From the NCBI GenBank assembly GCA_910575075.1, contig CAJTCY010000015.1, forward strand, positions 1-64,000: a stretch of 64,000 nt of DNA, read 5' to 3'. Position 1 is the first letter of the stretch, and each line of letters starts with the position of its first letter. The stretch comes from Lachnospiraceae bacterium. GTDB lineage: Bacteria; Bacillota; Clostridia; Lachnospirales; Lachnospiraceae. Shown piece after piece: positions 34,912 to 42,850 of this stretch. The position numbers and the translations under genes are program-made. The notes under the pieces were generated by a model that had not been told where the DNA came from, ran no database searches, and worked only from the letters and a program-made list of their open reading frames with translations.

Positions 34912-36522
34912 CTATAACGTATTTATTTCATCAATATTGATAACAGTTTTTATATTGCCGGTCACCGTCGTTTCTCCACTATAAATTCCGTCTTCATTTT
35001 TTAACCAGACTCCCTGCATTCCAAGCTGCATGGGCGCCTGAAAATCTTTGGCTAAATTATCTCCCACATAAACGATCTGTTCAAAAGGAATTCTCCATCT
35101 GCACTGCATAATGCGAAAAGAAATATCATTTGGTTTCCGAAATTGTATTCCGCCGAGTTCATCTGTAATTATGATATCGTCCACCAAAGATTCCAGCCCC
35201 AGAGCTTTTATCTTGTTTCTCTGTCCTTCTATCCGTCCATCCGTAATAATCGCTGTTTTGACACCCTTTTTCCTCAGCTTCTCAAGCAATTCCGGCACTC
35301 CTTCATACAGATTGATTTCAGGCATTTGCTTTCGATACAGATCCAGACACACAGATTTACTATCTTCCGCACCGATTTCCTTCAGATAAGCATCTATTGC
35401 TGGTTTACCCTCCAGAAAATAATTCCACAATTTTATTTCCGCCTGCGTATTTCCCAAATACTCCGCAATTTTCTTATACCCGCTTCTCACATACTGCTTC
35501 TCACTGTACAAGGTATCATCCAAGTCAAAAATAATCCCCATCACCGGATGCGCTGCTCCATTCCCTGGATCAATGCATACGCTTTGGTCAAACCGGCTGT
35601 ACACTGCTCCATTACAGTTACACTCCTGATATTCTTGCTTCTCACCGCCTAAGAGCCTTAATACCGTCTCCGCCGATCTGGCTCCTGCTTTCATGCTCAG
35701 AGGAGCGCCGCCGCCATAACGCGGATTAATTTCGATATAATAATTCACCCCCGTGTCTTTCTGGCGGATCAGCTGTACGGTCATTGGACCGCAGGGCTTA
35801 AATTTTTCAATCAGCTGTCTGCTCTCTTGAATCATGGTCTCATCCATACATATCCGTGTTTTGAGAACTTCTCCTGCCCTGACAGCTACTCTCTCTCTCG
35901 GCGTAATGTAAATTGGATTCCCTTCAAAATCGCAGAAAATATCAATCGTATATTCCAGCCCCTCAATAAATGGCTGTATCACATAGTCCTCAATTTTCTC
36001 AGCGTACACTGCCAATTCTTCAAAATCTTTCACCTTAAAGGCATTAATACTGCTGCTTCCGTCCTTGGGCTTAATAAAGCACGGATATCCACCGTCATAT
36101 TTGCTGTAATCATTATATGTCTTCGGCGCCTTTAAACCACATTCCTCAAAAAAATCTGCCGTAAAATTTTTATCTCTGCAGATCTTAATCTTATCGGCCC
36201 TGCTGATCAGAACTCTGGTCCCTATTTGTTCAAACACTTCAACATTCTTTGATAAAACTAACAGATCTGTATCAATCGTCGGAATAACCAAATCAATGTT
36301 ATCTCGCTTACAAATCCCTGCAAGCTGATTAATATAATTAGGATCCGTCATACTGCATATCTTCCTTATATAATTGCAGTATGTAAGGGCAGGAGCCGTA
36401 CCAGCCATATCAGCCCCATACAATTTGAGATCGATCTCCAATTGCAGCGCCGCCTGGCGAAACGCCTGCATAAGCTCGACTCTTCTTCCGACACCAGTAA
36501 CTAATATACGCACTTCTCTCAT
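34912..36522 (-). CDS. ATP-grasp ligase fused to HAD-family phosphatase
   Basis: 536 residues. Residues 1-~300 are an ATP-grasp enzyme of the carbamoyl-phosphate-synthetase/PylC-like group: ILVTGVGRRVELMQAFRQAA, FIKPKDGSSSINAFK, QPFIEGLEYTIDIF and YYIEINPRYGGGAPLS with metal ligands. From residue ~327 a HAD hydrolase begins: IIFDLDDTLYSE (Asp333/Asp335), IITDGRIEGQRNK and VYVGDNLAKDF. ATP-grasp enzymes form amide bonds through an acyl phosphate. It lies 21 nt downstream of the PglC-like gene, recalling Neisseria PglB2, where an ATP-grasp domain fused to the sugar-phosphate transferase puts glycerate on the amino sugar. Amide formation on the starter sugar is therefore proposed; the HAD part could dephosphorylate the acyl donor. 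AGGAG precedes the ATG. Confidence 0.8.
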   Translation of the reverse strand: MREVRILVTGVGRRVELMQAFRQAALQLEIDLKLYGADMAGTAPALTYCNYIRKICSMTDPNYINQLAGICKRDNIDLVIPTIDTDLLVLSKNVEVFEQIGTRVLISRADKIKICRDKNFTADFFEECGLKAPKTYNDYSKYDGGYPCFIKPKDGSSSINAFKVKDFEELAVYAEKIEDYVIQPFIEGLEYTIDIFCDFEGNPIYITPRERVAVRAGEVLKTRICMDETMIQESRQLIEKFKPCGPMTVQLIRQKDTGVNYYIEINPRYGGGAPLSMKAGARSAETVLRLLGGEKQEYQECNCNGAVYSRFDQSVCIDPGNGAAHPVMGIIFDLDDTLYSEKQYVRSGYKKIAEYLGNTQAEIKLWNYFLEGKPAIDAYLKEIGAEDSKSVCLDLYRKQMPEINLYEGVPELLEKLRKKGVKTAIITDGRIEGQRNKIKALGLESLVDDIIITDELGGIQFRKPNDISFRIMQCRWRIPFEQIVYVGDNLAKDFQAPMQLGMQGVWLKNEDGIYSGETTVTGNIKTVINIDEINTL

Positions 36523-36543
36523 TTTATTCTCCTAATAAATTCT

Positions 36544-37179
36544 TCAGTCATTTCCCATAAATTCTTCCATTGTCGCCGATGTGCCTGACGAGATTCCTTC
36601 CTGCCTGATAAAAGCCTTTCCAATCGTCTGCAGCAGAATCTTCATATCTCCCAGAAAAGTTATATGATCTATGTATGCAACATCAAGTTTAAACTTTTCC
36701 TGCCAGGAAATTGCATTTCTTCCGTTCACCTGCGCATAGCCAGACAAGCCAGGCCTGACTTCATGTCTTCTGTGCTGTTCTTCGTTGTAGCGGTCCAAAT
36801 AACGGACCAGAAGCGGGCGGGGACCAATCAGAGACATATCGCCTTTTATAATGTTCAGCACTTCTGGCAGTTCATCCAGGGATGTAGCTCTTAACATCTT
36901 GCCGAAACCCGTGAGCCGTTCTTCATCTGACAGCAGTTCTCCATTGCTGTCTCTGGCATCTGTCATCGTCCGAAACTTATACAATTTGAATATCTTTTCA
37001 TTTTTTCCCGGCCTCTCCTGTGTAAACAAGACTGGAGATCCCAGTTTGACACGCACAAGCGCCGCTAAAATCAGATAAAGCCACCAAAAAAATAAAACTG
37101 CCAGCAGGCCGCAGCTCAAATCCAGCGGGCGCTTTATAAATTTTTCATAAGGACCATACGGTCTATGCTTTCTCTTCAT
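36544..37179 (-). CDS. PglC/WcaJ-like undecaprenyl-phosphate sugar phosphotransferase (initiating enzyme)
   Basis: About 211 residues. One hydrophobic segment near the N-terminus (LDLSCGLLAVLFFWWLYLIL) forms the re-entrant helix of small monotopic transferases. FTQERPGKNEKIFKLYKFRT, SLDELPEVLNIIKGDMSLIG (the catalytic Asp-Glu pair) and PRPLLVRYL then VRPGLSGYAQVNGRN are family motifs. It moves phospho-sugar from UDP-sugar to undecaprenyl phosphate, starting a repeat unit. ATG 37179 has GAGGAAG upstream and begins the domain; an in-frame ATG at 37290 would add 37 unlikely residues. With PglE- and PglF-like genes upstream, UDP-bacillosamine or its precursor is the expected substrate. It is the only initiating transferase seen in the window. 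Confidence 0.88.
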   Translation of the reverse strand: MKRKHRPYGPYEKFIKRPLDLSCGLLAVLFFWWLYLILAALVRVKLGSPVLFTQERPGKNEKIFKLYKFRTMTDARDSNGELLSDEERLTGFGKMLRATSLDELPEVLNIIKGDMSLIGPRPLLVRYLDRYNEEQHRRHEVRPGLSGYAQVNGRNAISWQEKFKLDVAYIDHITFLGDMKILLQTIGKAFIRQEGISSGTSATMEEFMGND

Positions 37180-37306
37180 ATTCACTTCCTCTTTATACCT
37201 CTTTTCTCCCATCGCTTCTTCCAGACAGGCAGCCACAATAATATATCTATTCAACTTAAAAGCTTTTAATGTCAAAGCATTTTTTTGCAAAATTCATTTT
37301 TTTCAC

Positions 37307-37335
37307 TTGAATTTTCTGACGTTTTGCGCTATAAT
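37307..37335 (+). promoter_or_regulatory. Consensus-like plus-strand promoter facing a terminator hairpin
   Basis: TTGAAT at 37307-37312 and TATAAT at 37330-37335 with exactly 17 nt between, on the strand opposite to all local genes. Transcription would begin at about 37342, at the foot of the long hairpin 37345-37416, and no plus-strand gene follows. It may drive a short antisense or hairpin RNA, or be a chance match. Confidence 0.4.
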
Positions 37336-37344
37336 ACATTCATA

Positions 37345-37416
37345 AAGAAATCCTACTCAGAACAGCGGAAATAAACTTTTTTTACAAAAGATAAACTGTT
37401 CTGAGCAGGATTTCTT
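37345..37416 (-). terminator. Long terminator hairpin after the PglE-like gene
   Basis: A 21-bp stem with a single mismatched (G-T) position: 37345-37365 against 37396-37416, with a 30-nt A/T-rich loop. It starts 3 nt after the stop codon of the minus-strand aminotransferase gene, and the stem ends in a TTTCTTT run in that direction. It should end or weaken transcription into the PglC-like gene. Confidence 0.8.
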
Positions 37417-37419
37417 CTT

Positions 37420-38637
37420 CTACCTTTCCGAATTCTCAGAAGACGTCTGCTCCCACAACGCTCTTATTGTACCGCAGATTCTCTGCAGATCTTCCTCTGT
37501 CATCTTGCTGTCGCTGGGCATACAGACTCCATGTTCAAAAATCTGTCCGCTGATACTATTATCTGCCCCTGTCTCATGATCGACAATGCATAAATCACCT
37601 GCCAGGGAAATAAAATCAAAGTCTGAAAATACTGGCTGCAGATGCATAGGTTTCCACACTGGACGGCTCTCCACATCATCATCTTCCAATGCTTTCATGA
37701 TATCCATTGGCTTCACACGGCAGTCTTCATCCAGTTGAATCACAGACAGCCAGCAATTACAGTGAGTTCCCTGCGGTGCAGGCATAAAATGAATCCCGGG
37801 CAGATCTCCCAGATGTGTCTGATAATATTCCTGAATATAACGCTTCTTCTCCACGCGTTCATCTAAGACTTTAAGCTGCCCTCTGCCAATCCCTGCTACA
37901 ATATTGCTCATACGGTAATTATAGCCGATTTCCGTGTGCTGATACCATGGCGCCGGTTCCCGCGCCTGCGTTGCCCAGTAAAGCACTTTTTTGGCTCTTT
38001 CTTCTGCATCTTCTGTATTGACCAGCAGCATTCCTCCCCCGGAGGTTGTAATTATTTTATTTCCATTAAAACTGATAATTCCATAATCTCCAAAAGTGCC
38101 TGTATATCTTCCCTTATAAGTGCTTCCCAAACTCTCTGCGGCATCCTCTATTAATGGTACCTGATACCTGGCACAGATTTCTGCAATCTCGTCTATCTTG
38201 GCACAAATTCCATAGAGATGCACAATGATCACTGCTTTGGGTTTCCTGTCCATTTTTACATATTTTTCAAAGGCTGCTTCCAATGCTTCCGGACTCATAT
38301 TCCATGTGTCGCATTCGCTGTCAATAAACACCGGCTCCGCCTTCTCATAAACAATCGGATTGGCCGTGGCAGAAAAAGTCAAAGACTGACAGAATACCAC
38401 GTCGCCCTGAGTGATGCCAATGGATTTTAACGCCATATGGATGGCAGCCGTTCCGGCTGACAACGCCACCGCTTTCCCGGCTCCAATCTTTGCTGTCACT
38501 TCTTCTTCAAATTGTGTTACATTTTTGCCGAGAGGCGCAATCCAGTTGGTATCAAATGCCTCCTCAATATATTTCTTCTCATAGCCTTCGTCACTCATAT
38601 GAGGCGAAGACAGATAAATATGTTCTTTTTCTTTCAT
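37420..38637 (-). CDS. PglE-type UDP-4-keto-sugar aminotransferase (DegT/DnrJ/EryC1 family)
   Basis: 405 residues. IYLSSPHMSDEGYEKKYIEE with DTNWIAPLG is the start of PglE/LegC-like aminotransferases; VALSAGTAAIHMALKSIGI binds the cofactor phosphate, LIEDAAESLGSTY gives the PLP Asp, and IISFNGNKIITTSGGGM holds the Schiff-base Lys194. It should aminate the 4-keto group of UDP-2-acetamido-4-keto-2,4,6-trideoxyglucose made by the dehydratase encoded upstream, giving the 4-amino (bacillosamine-type) sugar. That sugar can start the repeat unit or feed the nonulosonic acid route in cluster B. GGAGG precedes the ATG, and a promoter lies ~60 nt further up. Confidence 0.87.
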   Translation of the reverse strand: MKEKEHIYLSSPHMSDEGYEKKYIEEAFDTNWIAPLGKNVTQFEEEVTAKIGAGKAVALSAGTAAIHMALKSIGITQGDVVFCQSLTFSATANPIVYEKAEPVFIDSECDTWNMSPEALEAAFEKYVKMDRKPKAVIIVHLYGICAKIDEIAEICARYQVPLIEDAAESLGSTYKGRYTGTFGDYGIISFNGNKIITTSGGGMLLVNTEDAEERAKKVLYWATQAREPAPWYQHTEIGYNYRMSNIVAGIGRGQLKVLDERVEKKRYIQEYYQTHLGDLPGIHFMPAPQGTHCNCWLSVIQLDEDCRVKPMDIMKALEDDDVESRPVWKPMHLQPVFSDFDFISLAGDLCIVDHETGADNSISGQIFEHGVCMPSDSKMTEEDLQRICGTIRALWEQTSSENSER

Positions 38638-38698
38638 CTCTTCCTCCTGATGTATCTCATGCCCGCAGACAGAACTTTAACCTTCTACTCTCCTATAC

Positions 38699-38727
38699 AT
38701 ATTACTACAAATTTTTTATCTTTGCAA
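38699..38727 (-). promoter_or_regulatory. Promoter of the PglE-like gene
   Basis: Reading the minus strand, TTGCAA (38727-38722) and TAATAT (38704-38699) are 17 nt apart. The gene's ATG is at 38637. It lies between that gene and the multi-hairpin element at 38776-38906, so the aminotransferase can be expressed apart from the dehydratase upstream. Confidence 0.5.
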
Positions 38728-38775
38728 TTTTTTGACGCTTGGAGTTTACCCATTTTTAACAACAACCGATATTTT

Positions 38776-38906
38776 AGTACCAAAAGGTCTTGCTGCCTTT
38801 GGCAGCATAGACATCTTGCACAAAAAGTGTCTGGAAAGCTAGCTTTCCATAGCACTTTTCTGTGCAAAGTGTTTCCATCACTTTGTGCTGGAAACCTTTT
38901 GGTACT
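38776..38906. repeat. Multi-hairpin (cloverleaf-like) intergenic element
   Basis: A 131-nt element closed by a perfect 13-bp inverted repeat (AGTACCAAAAGGT at 38776-38788 with ACCTTTTGGTACT at 38894-38906). Inside are a TGCTGCC-TTT-GGCAGCA hairpin (38791-38807), a long arm built on the perfect palindrome TGGAAAGCTAGCTTTCCA (38832-38849) flanked by TTGCACA/TGTGCAA and AAGTG/CACTT, and a CAAAGTG...CACTTTG hairpin (38865-38885). No coding potential. It may be a palindromic repeat or small non-autonomous element, or a structured RNA. Confidence 0.65.
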
Positions 38907-38942
38907 ATAAAATCAAAAAATAGGGATACTCAAATTTGACGC

Positions 38943-40799
38943 CTATAATCCTTCTGGATGATACGTAGTTACAATATTCTGCACCCAATTTCGAATATCT
39001 TCTGGCTCCTTCACCACATACTCTGCAAGATTTTCCAATTGCATCAGGAATTTTTCTTCGTCTAACTTAATTGGCTTTCCAATGTGTATCAGCTTATTTT
39101 TCGTATCCTGCATCCCTTCTTCTTTCATAAGCATTTCCTCATACAGCTTTTCTCCAGGTCTTAAGCCTGTATAGACAATAGAGATATCCTCTCCTGGCTT
39201 ATGGCCTGACAGCAGAATCAGATTCTTGGCAAGATCCGCGATCTTAACGGGTTCTCCCATATCCAGTACGAAAATTTCTCCGCCCTTGGCATAAACGCCT
39301 GCCTGCAGTACCAGTGACACAGCTTCTGGAATCGTCATAAAATAGCGGATTATATCTGGATGGGTAACTGTAACTGGCCCTCCCTGTGCAATCTGTTTCT
39401 TAAATAATGGTATCACACTTCCATTGCTGCCCAGTACATTTCCGAAACGGACTGCCACAAATTCTGTTTTAGAACGATTATTATACGTTTGTATAATCAT
39501 CTCACAAATCCGTTTGGTCGCTCCCATTATATTGGTGGGATTTACTGCCTTATCAGTAGAAATCATCACAAATCTCCGTACTTTCCATTTATCAGCCGCC
39601 TGTACGACCTTCAATGTACCCAGCACGTTATTTTTTACAGCCTCATTGGGACTGTCCTCCATCAGCGGCACATGCTTGTGAGCTGCCGCATGATATACAA
39701 TATCCGGACGGTATTTCTCAAATATAATATCCATCCGCTTGGTATTTCGGACAGAAGCAATCAGTACCACTAAGTCCAGATCAGGATATCTGCGCTTTAA
39801 TTCATTTTGTATGTCATACGTAGTATTTTCGTAAATATCTACAATCACCAGCCTTCGGGGATTGTGTCCTGCCACCTGACGGCAGATTTCACTTCCAATG
39901 GAGCCTCCTCCCCCTGTCACCAAAACCGTCTTACCTGACACATAATCTAAGATGGAGGACATGTCTACTTTCACCGGTTCCCGTCCCAAAAGGTCATTGA
40001 CATCCACTTCTTTCAGAGCGCTGACGCTCACCTCTCCGTTTACAAGCTGGTAAACGCCTGGCAGACGTTTTAATTCACATCCTGTCTCCTTACAGATATC
40101 CAAAATCTGTTTGATCTCTTTTGCCGGCGCTGAAGGAAGCGCAATCATAATCTCATCCACTTCGTGTTTCTTCACCAGATCGGGAATAGACTCCCGCCCT
40201 CCATAAATCTTCACGCCATGAAGGTAACTTCCCTGTTTGCCTTTCGAATCATCTACAATGCATACCACCCGTTTATGAATATGGCTGCTGTTGCTGATTT
40301 CCCTTACCAGCATATTCCCAGCCCCGCCGGCTCCCACAATCAATACGTTGGTACATGGTTTGTCATTCTTCTGCCTCTTAATCAGCGTACGGATGATGCG
40401 GTAGGAATAACGGCTGAATGTGACAAAGACAAACAGTCCCGCTCCATAGAATACATAATAGCTTCTCGGCATCCGCAAATCTGTCAGCACAAACACCGAC
40501 ATCTGCACCCCTGCTGACAGAATACTGGCCGCCAGAATATTCACAAGCTCTGTGGCCCCCGCGTAACTCCAGAGGCTTCCATAGAGACGCAGTGCATAAA
40601 ATATCAGAATAGTAATCACAATTACCACTGGAATATACTGCTGGCTTCTGTCCAGAAAGTGCCTGGGAATGGCATGGTACCTTCCCTCAAAGCGCAGAAA
40701 CAAAGCAAGTATGCTGGCCGCTATCACGGCAGCGATATCATAAATCACTAAGATAATTTTTCTCAGCAGGAGCTGATTATTTTCTAATAGTACTCTCAA
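38943..40799 (-). CDS. PglF/CapD/FlaA1-like membrane UDP-GlcNAc 4,6-dehydratase
   Basis: About 618 residues: four N-terminal helices, a first nucleotide-binding fold (VLIVGAGGAGNMLVREI), then the dehydratase fold with TVLVTGGGGSIGSEICRQV, HAAAHKHVPLME and MISTDKAVNPTNIMGATKR. The Thr-Asp-Lys triad with Met in place of the usual Tyr is the mark of FlaA1/PglF-type dehydratases. It converts UDP-GlcNAc to the 4-keto-6-deoxy sugar. The start is taken as TTG 40799, overlapping the TGA of the upstream gene (TTGA), with AGAGGA upstream; the in-frame ATG at 40904 lies inside the previous gene and adds an Arg-rich stretch not typical of the family. It feeds the aminotransferase encoded downstream. Confidence 0.88.
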   Translation of the reverse strand: MRVLLENNQLLLRKIILVIYDIAAVIAASILALFLRFEGRYHAIPRHFLDRSQQYIPVVIVITILIFYALRLYGSLWSYAGATELVNILAASILSAGVQMSVFVLTDLRMPRSYYVFYGAGLFVFVTFSRYSYRIIRTLIKRQKNDKPCTNVLIVGAGGAGNMLVREISNSSHIHKRVVCIVDDSKGKQGSYLHGVKIYGGRESIPDLVKKHEVDEIMIALPSAPAKEIKQILDICKETGCELKRLPGVYQLVNGEVSVSALKEVDVNDLLGREPVKVDMSSILDYVSGKTVLVTGGGGSIGSEICRQVAGHNPRRLVIVDIYENTTYDIQNELKRRYPDLDLVVLIASVRNTKRMDIIFEKYRPDIVYHAAAHKHVPLMEDSPNEAVKNNVLGTLKVVQAADKWKVRRFVMISTDKAVNPTNIMGATKRICEMIIQTYNNRSKTEFVAVRFGNVLGSNGSVIPLFKKQIAQGGPVTVTHPDIIRYFMTIPEAVSLVLQAGVYAKGGEIFVLDMGEPVKIADLAKNLILLSGHKPGEDISIVYTGLRPGEKLYEEMLMKEEGMQDTKNKLIHIGKPIKLDEEKFLMQLENLAEYVVKEPEDIRNWVQNIVTTYHPEGL

Positions 40800-42838
40800 T
40801 TGAATTCCTCTTTTCCTATTTTTGTTATTTGCAGGGCGCCTCCGCCATCTCCGCCTAAATACCCTGCGGATAAATAGTAACAAAGCCACATGGGATGTCC
40901 CCACGAGATTTCCACATTTGCGCAGATGGAAAAGCTCAGATATGCTATCCCCAAAAAATACATACAGATGTTTCTGCTGCCTTTCCTGTGAAATGCATAT
41001 TTTGCTCCTGCCAAAATAATGGAAATCTGATATGCTGCATAAGGCAGCAGTATAAATATTCCATGATGAAATGCCATGTCAAGGTATCCACTGTAAGCTG
41101 GAAGTACTTCCCGAAACACACTAAGACTCCCACTATGCCCAAATAAATTCAGCCTGCGGGCATAATTACGCCAGATTACCGGAAGTTTGTCCTTATGTTT
41201 CATCCTTGCTCCCTGCAGGCTGCCTGGATACTGCTGGACAAACAGCTCCTTTTCTTCTCCCTTAAGCCTCGTAGTGAGCAATTCCTGCCTGTACTGCAGA
41301 TTCAGATCCAAAATTTCCGGCAGATATTTCGTACTGGCAAATACCAGGCAAGTGCAGCCATAAGAAAGAATGGCCGCCGCAATAATGCTGATGCACAGTT
41401 TCCTGCACTTGGCGCCATGATGGAACAATTTCACCCAGACCCCTGGAAGATAGCATATGGCAATCAACGCAAAAATAAAAATTCCCGGCGTGTGGCCGCT
41501 TCTCAACACCAGAAACAGTGAGACAGAACCCCCCAATATATTCTTAAAACATGAAAAAAACAGCGCCCCGTCTTCCCTGCCACGCTCCAGGCTCCCGTTA
41601 ACACTGCGTGCAATCAGCCAATCCATTCTGGTGAGAAAAACGATCTCCATCAAAACAGCATACATTGCCAGTTCCTCAGGGCTTGTAAACATTCCATTAT
41701 AATCAATGGCAGGCTTCTTTGCACGAAATACCATGCAATAGATGATTCCTATAAAAAATGTAATTTCCAGGGCTGCCATGAGGTCTTTGAGCATTCTGTC
41801 CTTCTGCTCCATATTCTGCCAGAAAAATATAAACACAGAACCGGAAAGAAGCATTCCCAATCCTGTTTCAAATTCTAAACTTCTCACGACAAACAGATCA
41901 CAAATGATCACCCCCATCCATATCCCCAGCCAGCTTCTCATAAGAGGCGTCTTCCAAGATTGCTTTTGCAGAGGTCTTTCCCAGGAAATAAATGAAATTG
42001 CCAGCAAAAGCAGGACACAGATCAGGACATGATAACGAAATACCGCTCCGTCCCTGAGCCATCCCGCCACATTTCCTATCACCATCCAGAGAAAGAGAAT
42101 GCTAAACAACAGCTTTCTTATGGATTCCCTCTGAAATACTGACAATCTGCCTCCCAGACGCTCTCCCAGAAAATCCCCTGCTACCTGAATTTCCGCCTGC
42201 AGACTGTCCAGCAGCACACCCGTAATTTTTCCTTCCCTTCGCTGAAGAAATCTGCGTTTCAAAAAAAGAAGGCTCATAAGAACCGTTATAACTCCCGCAA
42301 ACGCTGCCGTAAACAGTTTCAGAAAATGGGGCAAGGTAAACCAGGAAGGGGTGGTTCTGACCTGCATTTCTGAAATAGAGACAAATTCTCCCTGTGCTCC
42401 CTGAAATACGATTGCCAAACTTGCCGCCGGCACCGTCTCATCCAACGGAACAGCATTTTTTCCCTTATACAGTTCTATGGGCTGCTGATACAATTTTCTT
42501 TTATCTTTTCCATAGTATCTGACCATGCCTGTCAATGGTTCTTTACTGGTCTCTTTTATGGTGAGATACAGATGATTCCAAGTACGCTCTCTCCCATCCA
42601 GGCGAAAGCGTTTTGAAGCCTTATCGCTCAAAAGCCAGTACCCGTGTTTCTCCTGATCATATTTCCAGGCAGATGAATGATTCTGCAGATTGACAGGAGA
42701 GATGTCATACACTCTTCCTGCTGACATAAAATCCCGGAAATTGACACTGCCTCCCAGACGCATCATCACTAACATCACACTGATTAATATCCCGGCCAGA
42801 ACCAGAAGAAACATATGAAGTTTTCTGTTCTCTTTCAT
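40796..42838 (-). CDS. Large Wzy/O-antigen ligase-like membrane protein with N-terminal outside domain (copy 1)
   Basis: 680 residues. A first helix (~8-27) is followed by an outside domain of ~130 residues (HSSAWKYDQEKHGYWLLSDK, WNHLYLTIKETSKEPL), a second helix at ~175-195, a cytoplasmic stretch, then about ten helices. LNLFGHSGSLSVFREVLPAY, then YLDMAFHHGIFILLPYAAY, resembles the large-loop end of O-antigen polymerases, though the usual H-N-x2-L is altered. The gene just upstream has the same plan and is a tandem paralogue. Polymerase or ligase for the cluster C polymer is inferred. AAGGTGAG precedes the ATG. Confidence 0.65.
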   Translation of the reverse strand: MKENRKLHMFLLVLAGILISVMLVMMRLGGSVNFRDFMSAGRVYDISPVNLQNHSSAWKYDQEKHGYWLLSDKASKRFRLDGRERTWNHLYLTIKETSKEPLTGMVRYYGKDKRKLYQQPIELYKGKNAVPLDETVPAASLAIVFQGAQGEFVSISEMQVRTTPSWFTLPHFLKLFTAAFAGVITVLMSLLFLKRRFLQRREGKITGVLLDSLQAEIQVAGDFLGERLGGRLSVFQRESIRKLLFSILFLWMVIGNVAGWLRDGAVFRYHVLICVLLLLAISFISWERPLQKQSWKTPLMRSWLGIWMGVIICDLFVVRSLEFETGLGMLLSGSVFIFFWQNMEQKDRMLKDLMAALEITFFIGIIYCMVFRAKKPAIDYNGMFTSPEELAMYAVLMEIVFLTRMDWLIARSVNGSLERGREDGALFFSCFKNILGGSVSLFLVLRSGHTPGIFIFALIAICYLPGVWVKLFHHGAKCRKLCISIIAAAILSYGCTCLVFASTKYLPEILDLNLQYRQELLTTRLKGEEKELFVQQYPGSLQGARMKHKDKLPVIWRNYARRLNLFGHSGSLSVFREVLPAYSGYLDMAFHHGIFILLPYAAYQISIILAGAKYAFHRKGSRNICMYFLGIAYLSFSICANVEISWGHPMWLCYYLSAGYLGGDGGGALQITKIGKEEFN

Positions 42839-42850
42839 CTTCTCACCTTC

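Noticed and set aside
35143-35652. A 169-codon plus-strand frame opposite the ATP-grasp/HAD gene
   Set aside because: It is an antisense shadow of a clearly coding gene with full catalytic motifs; no ribosome site.
37180-37290. Extended start of the PglC-like gene at ATG 37290
   Set aside because: The 37 extra residues are unlike the family, and ATG 37179 has GAGGAAG just upstream.
40800-40904. Extended start of the PglF-like dehydratase at ATG 40904
   Set aside because: It would overlap the upstream polymerase-like gene by ~100 nt and adds an Arg-rich stretch; the TTG at 40799 has a ribosome site and a stop-start overlap.
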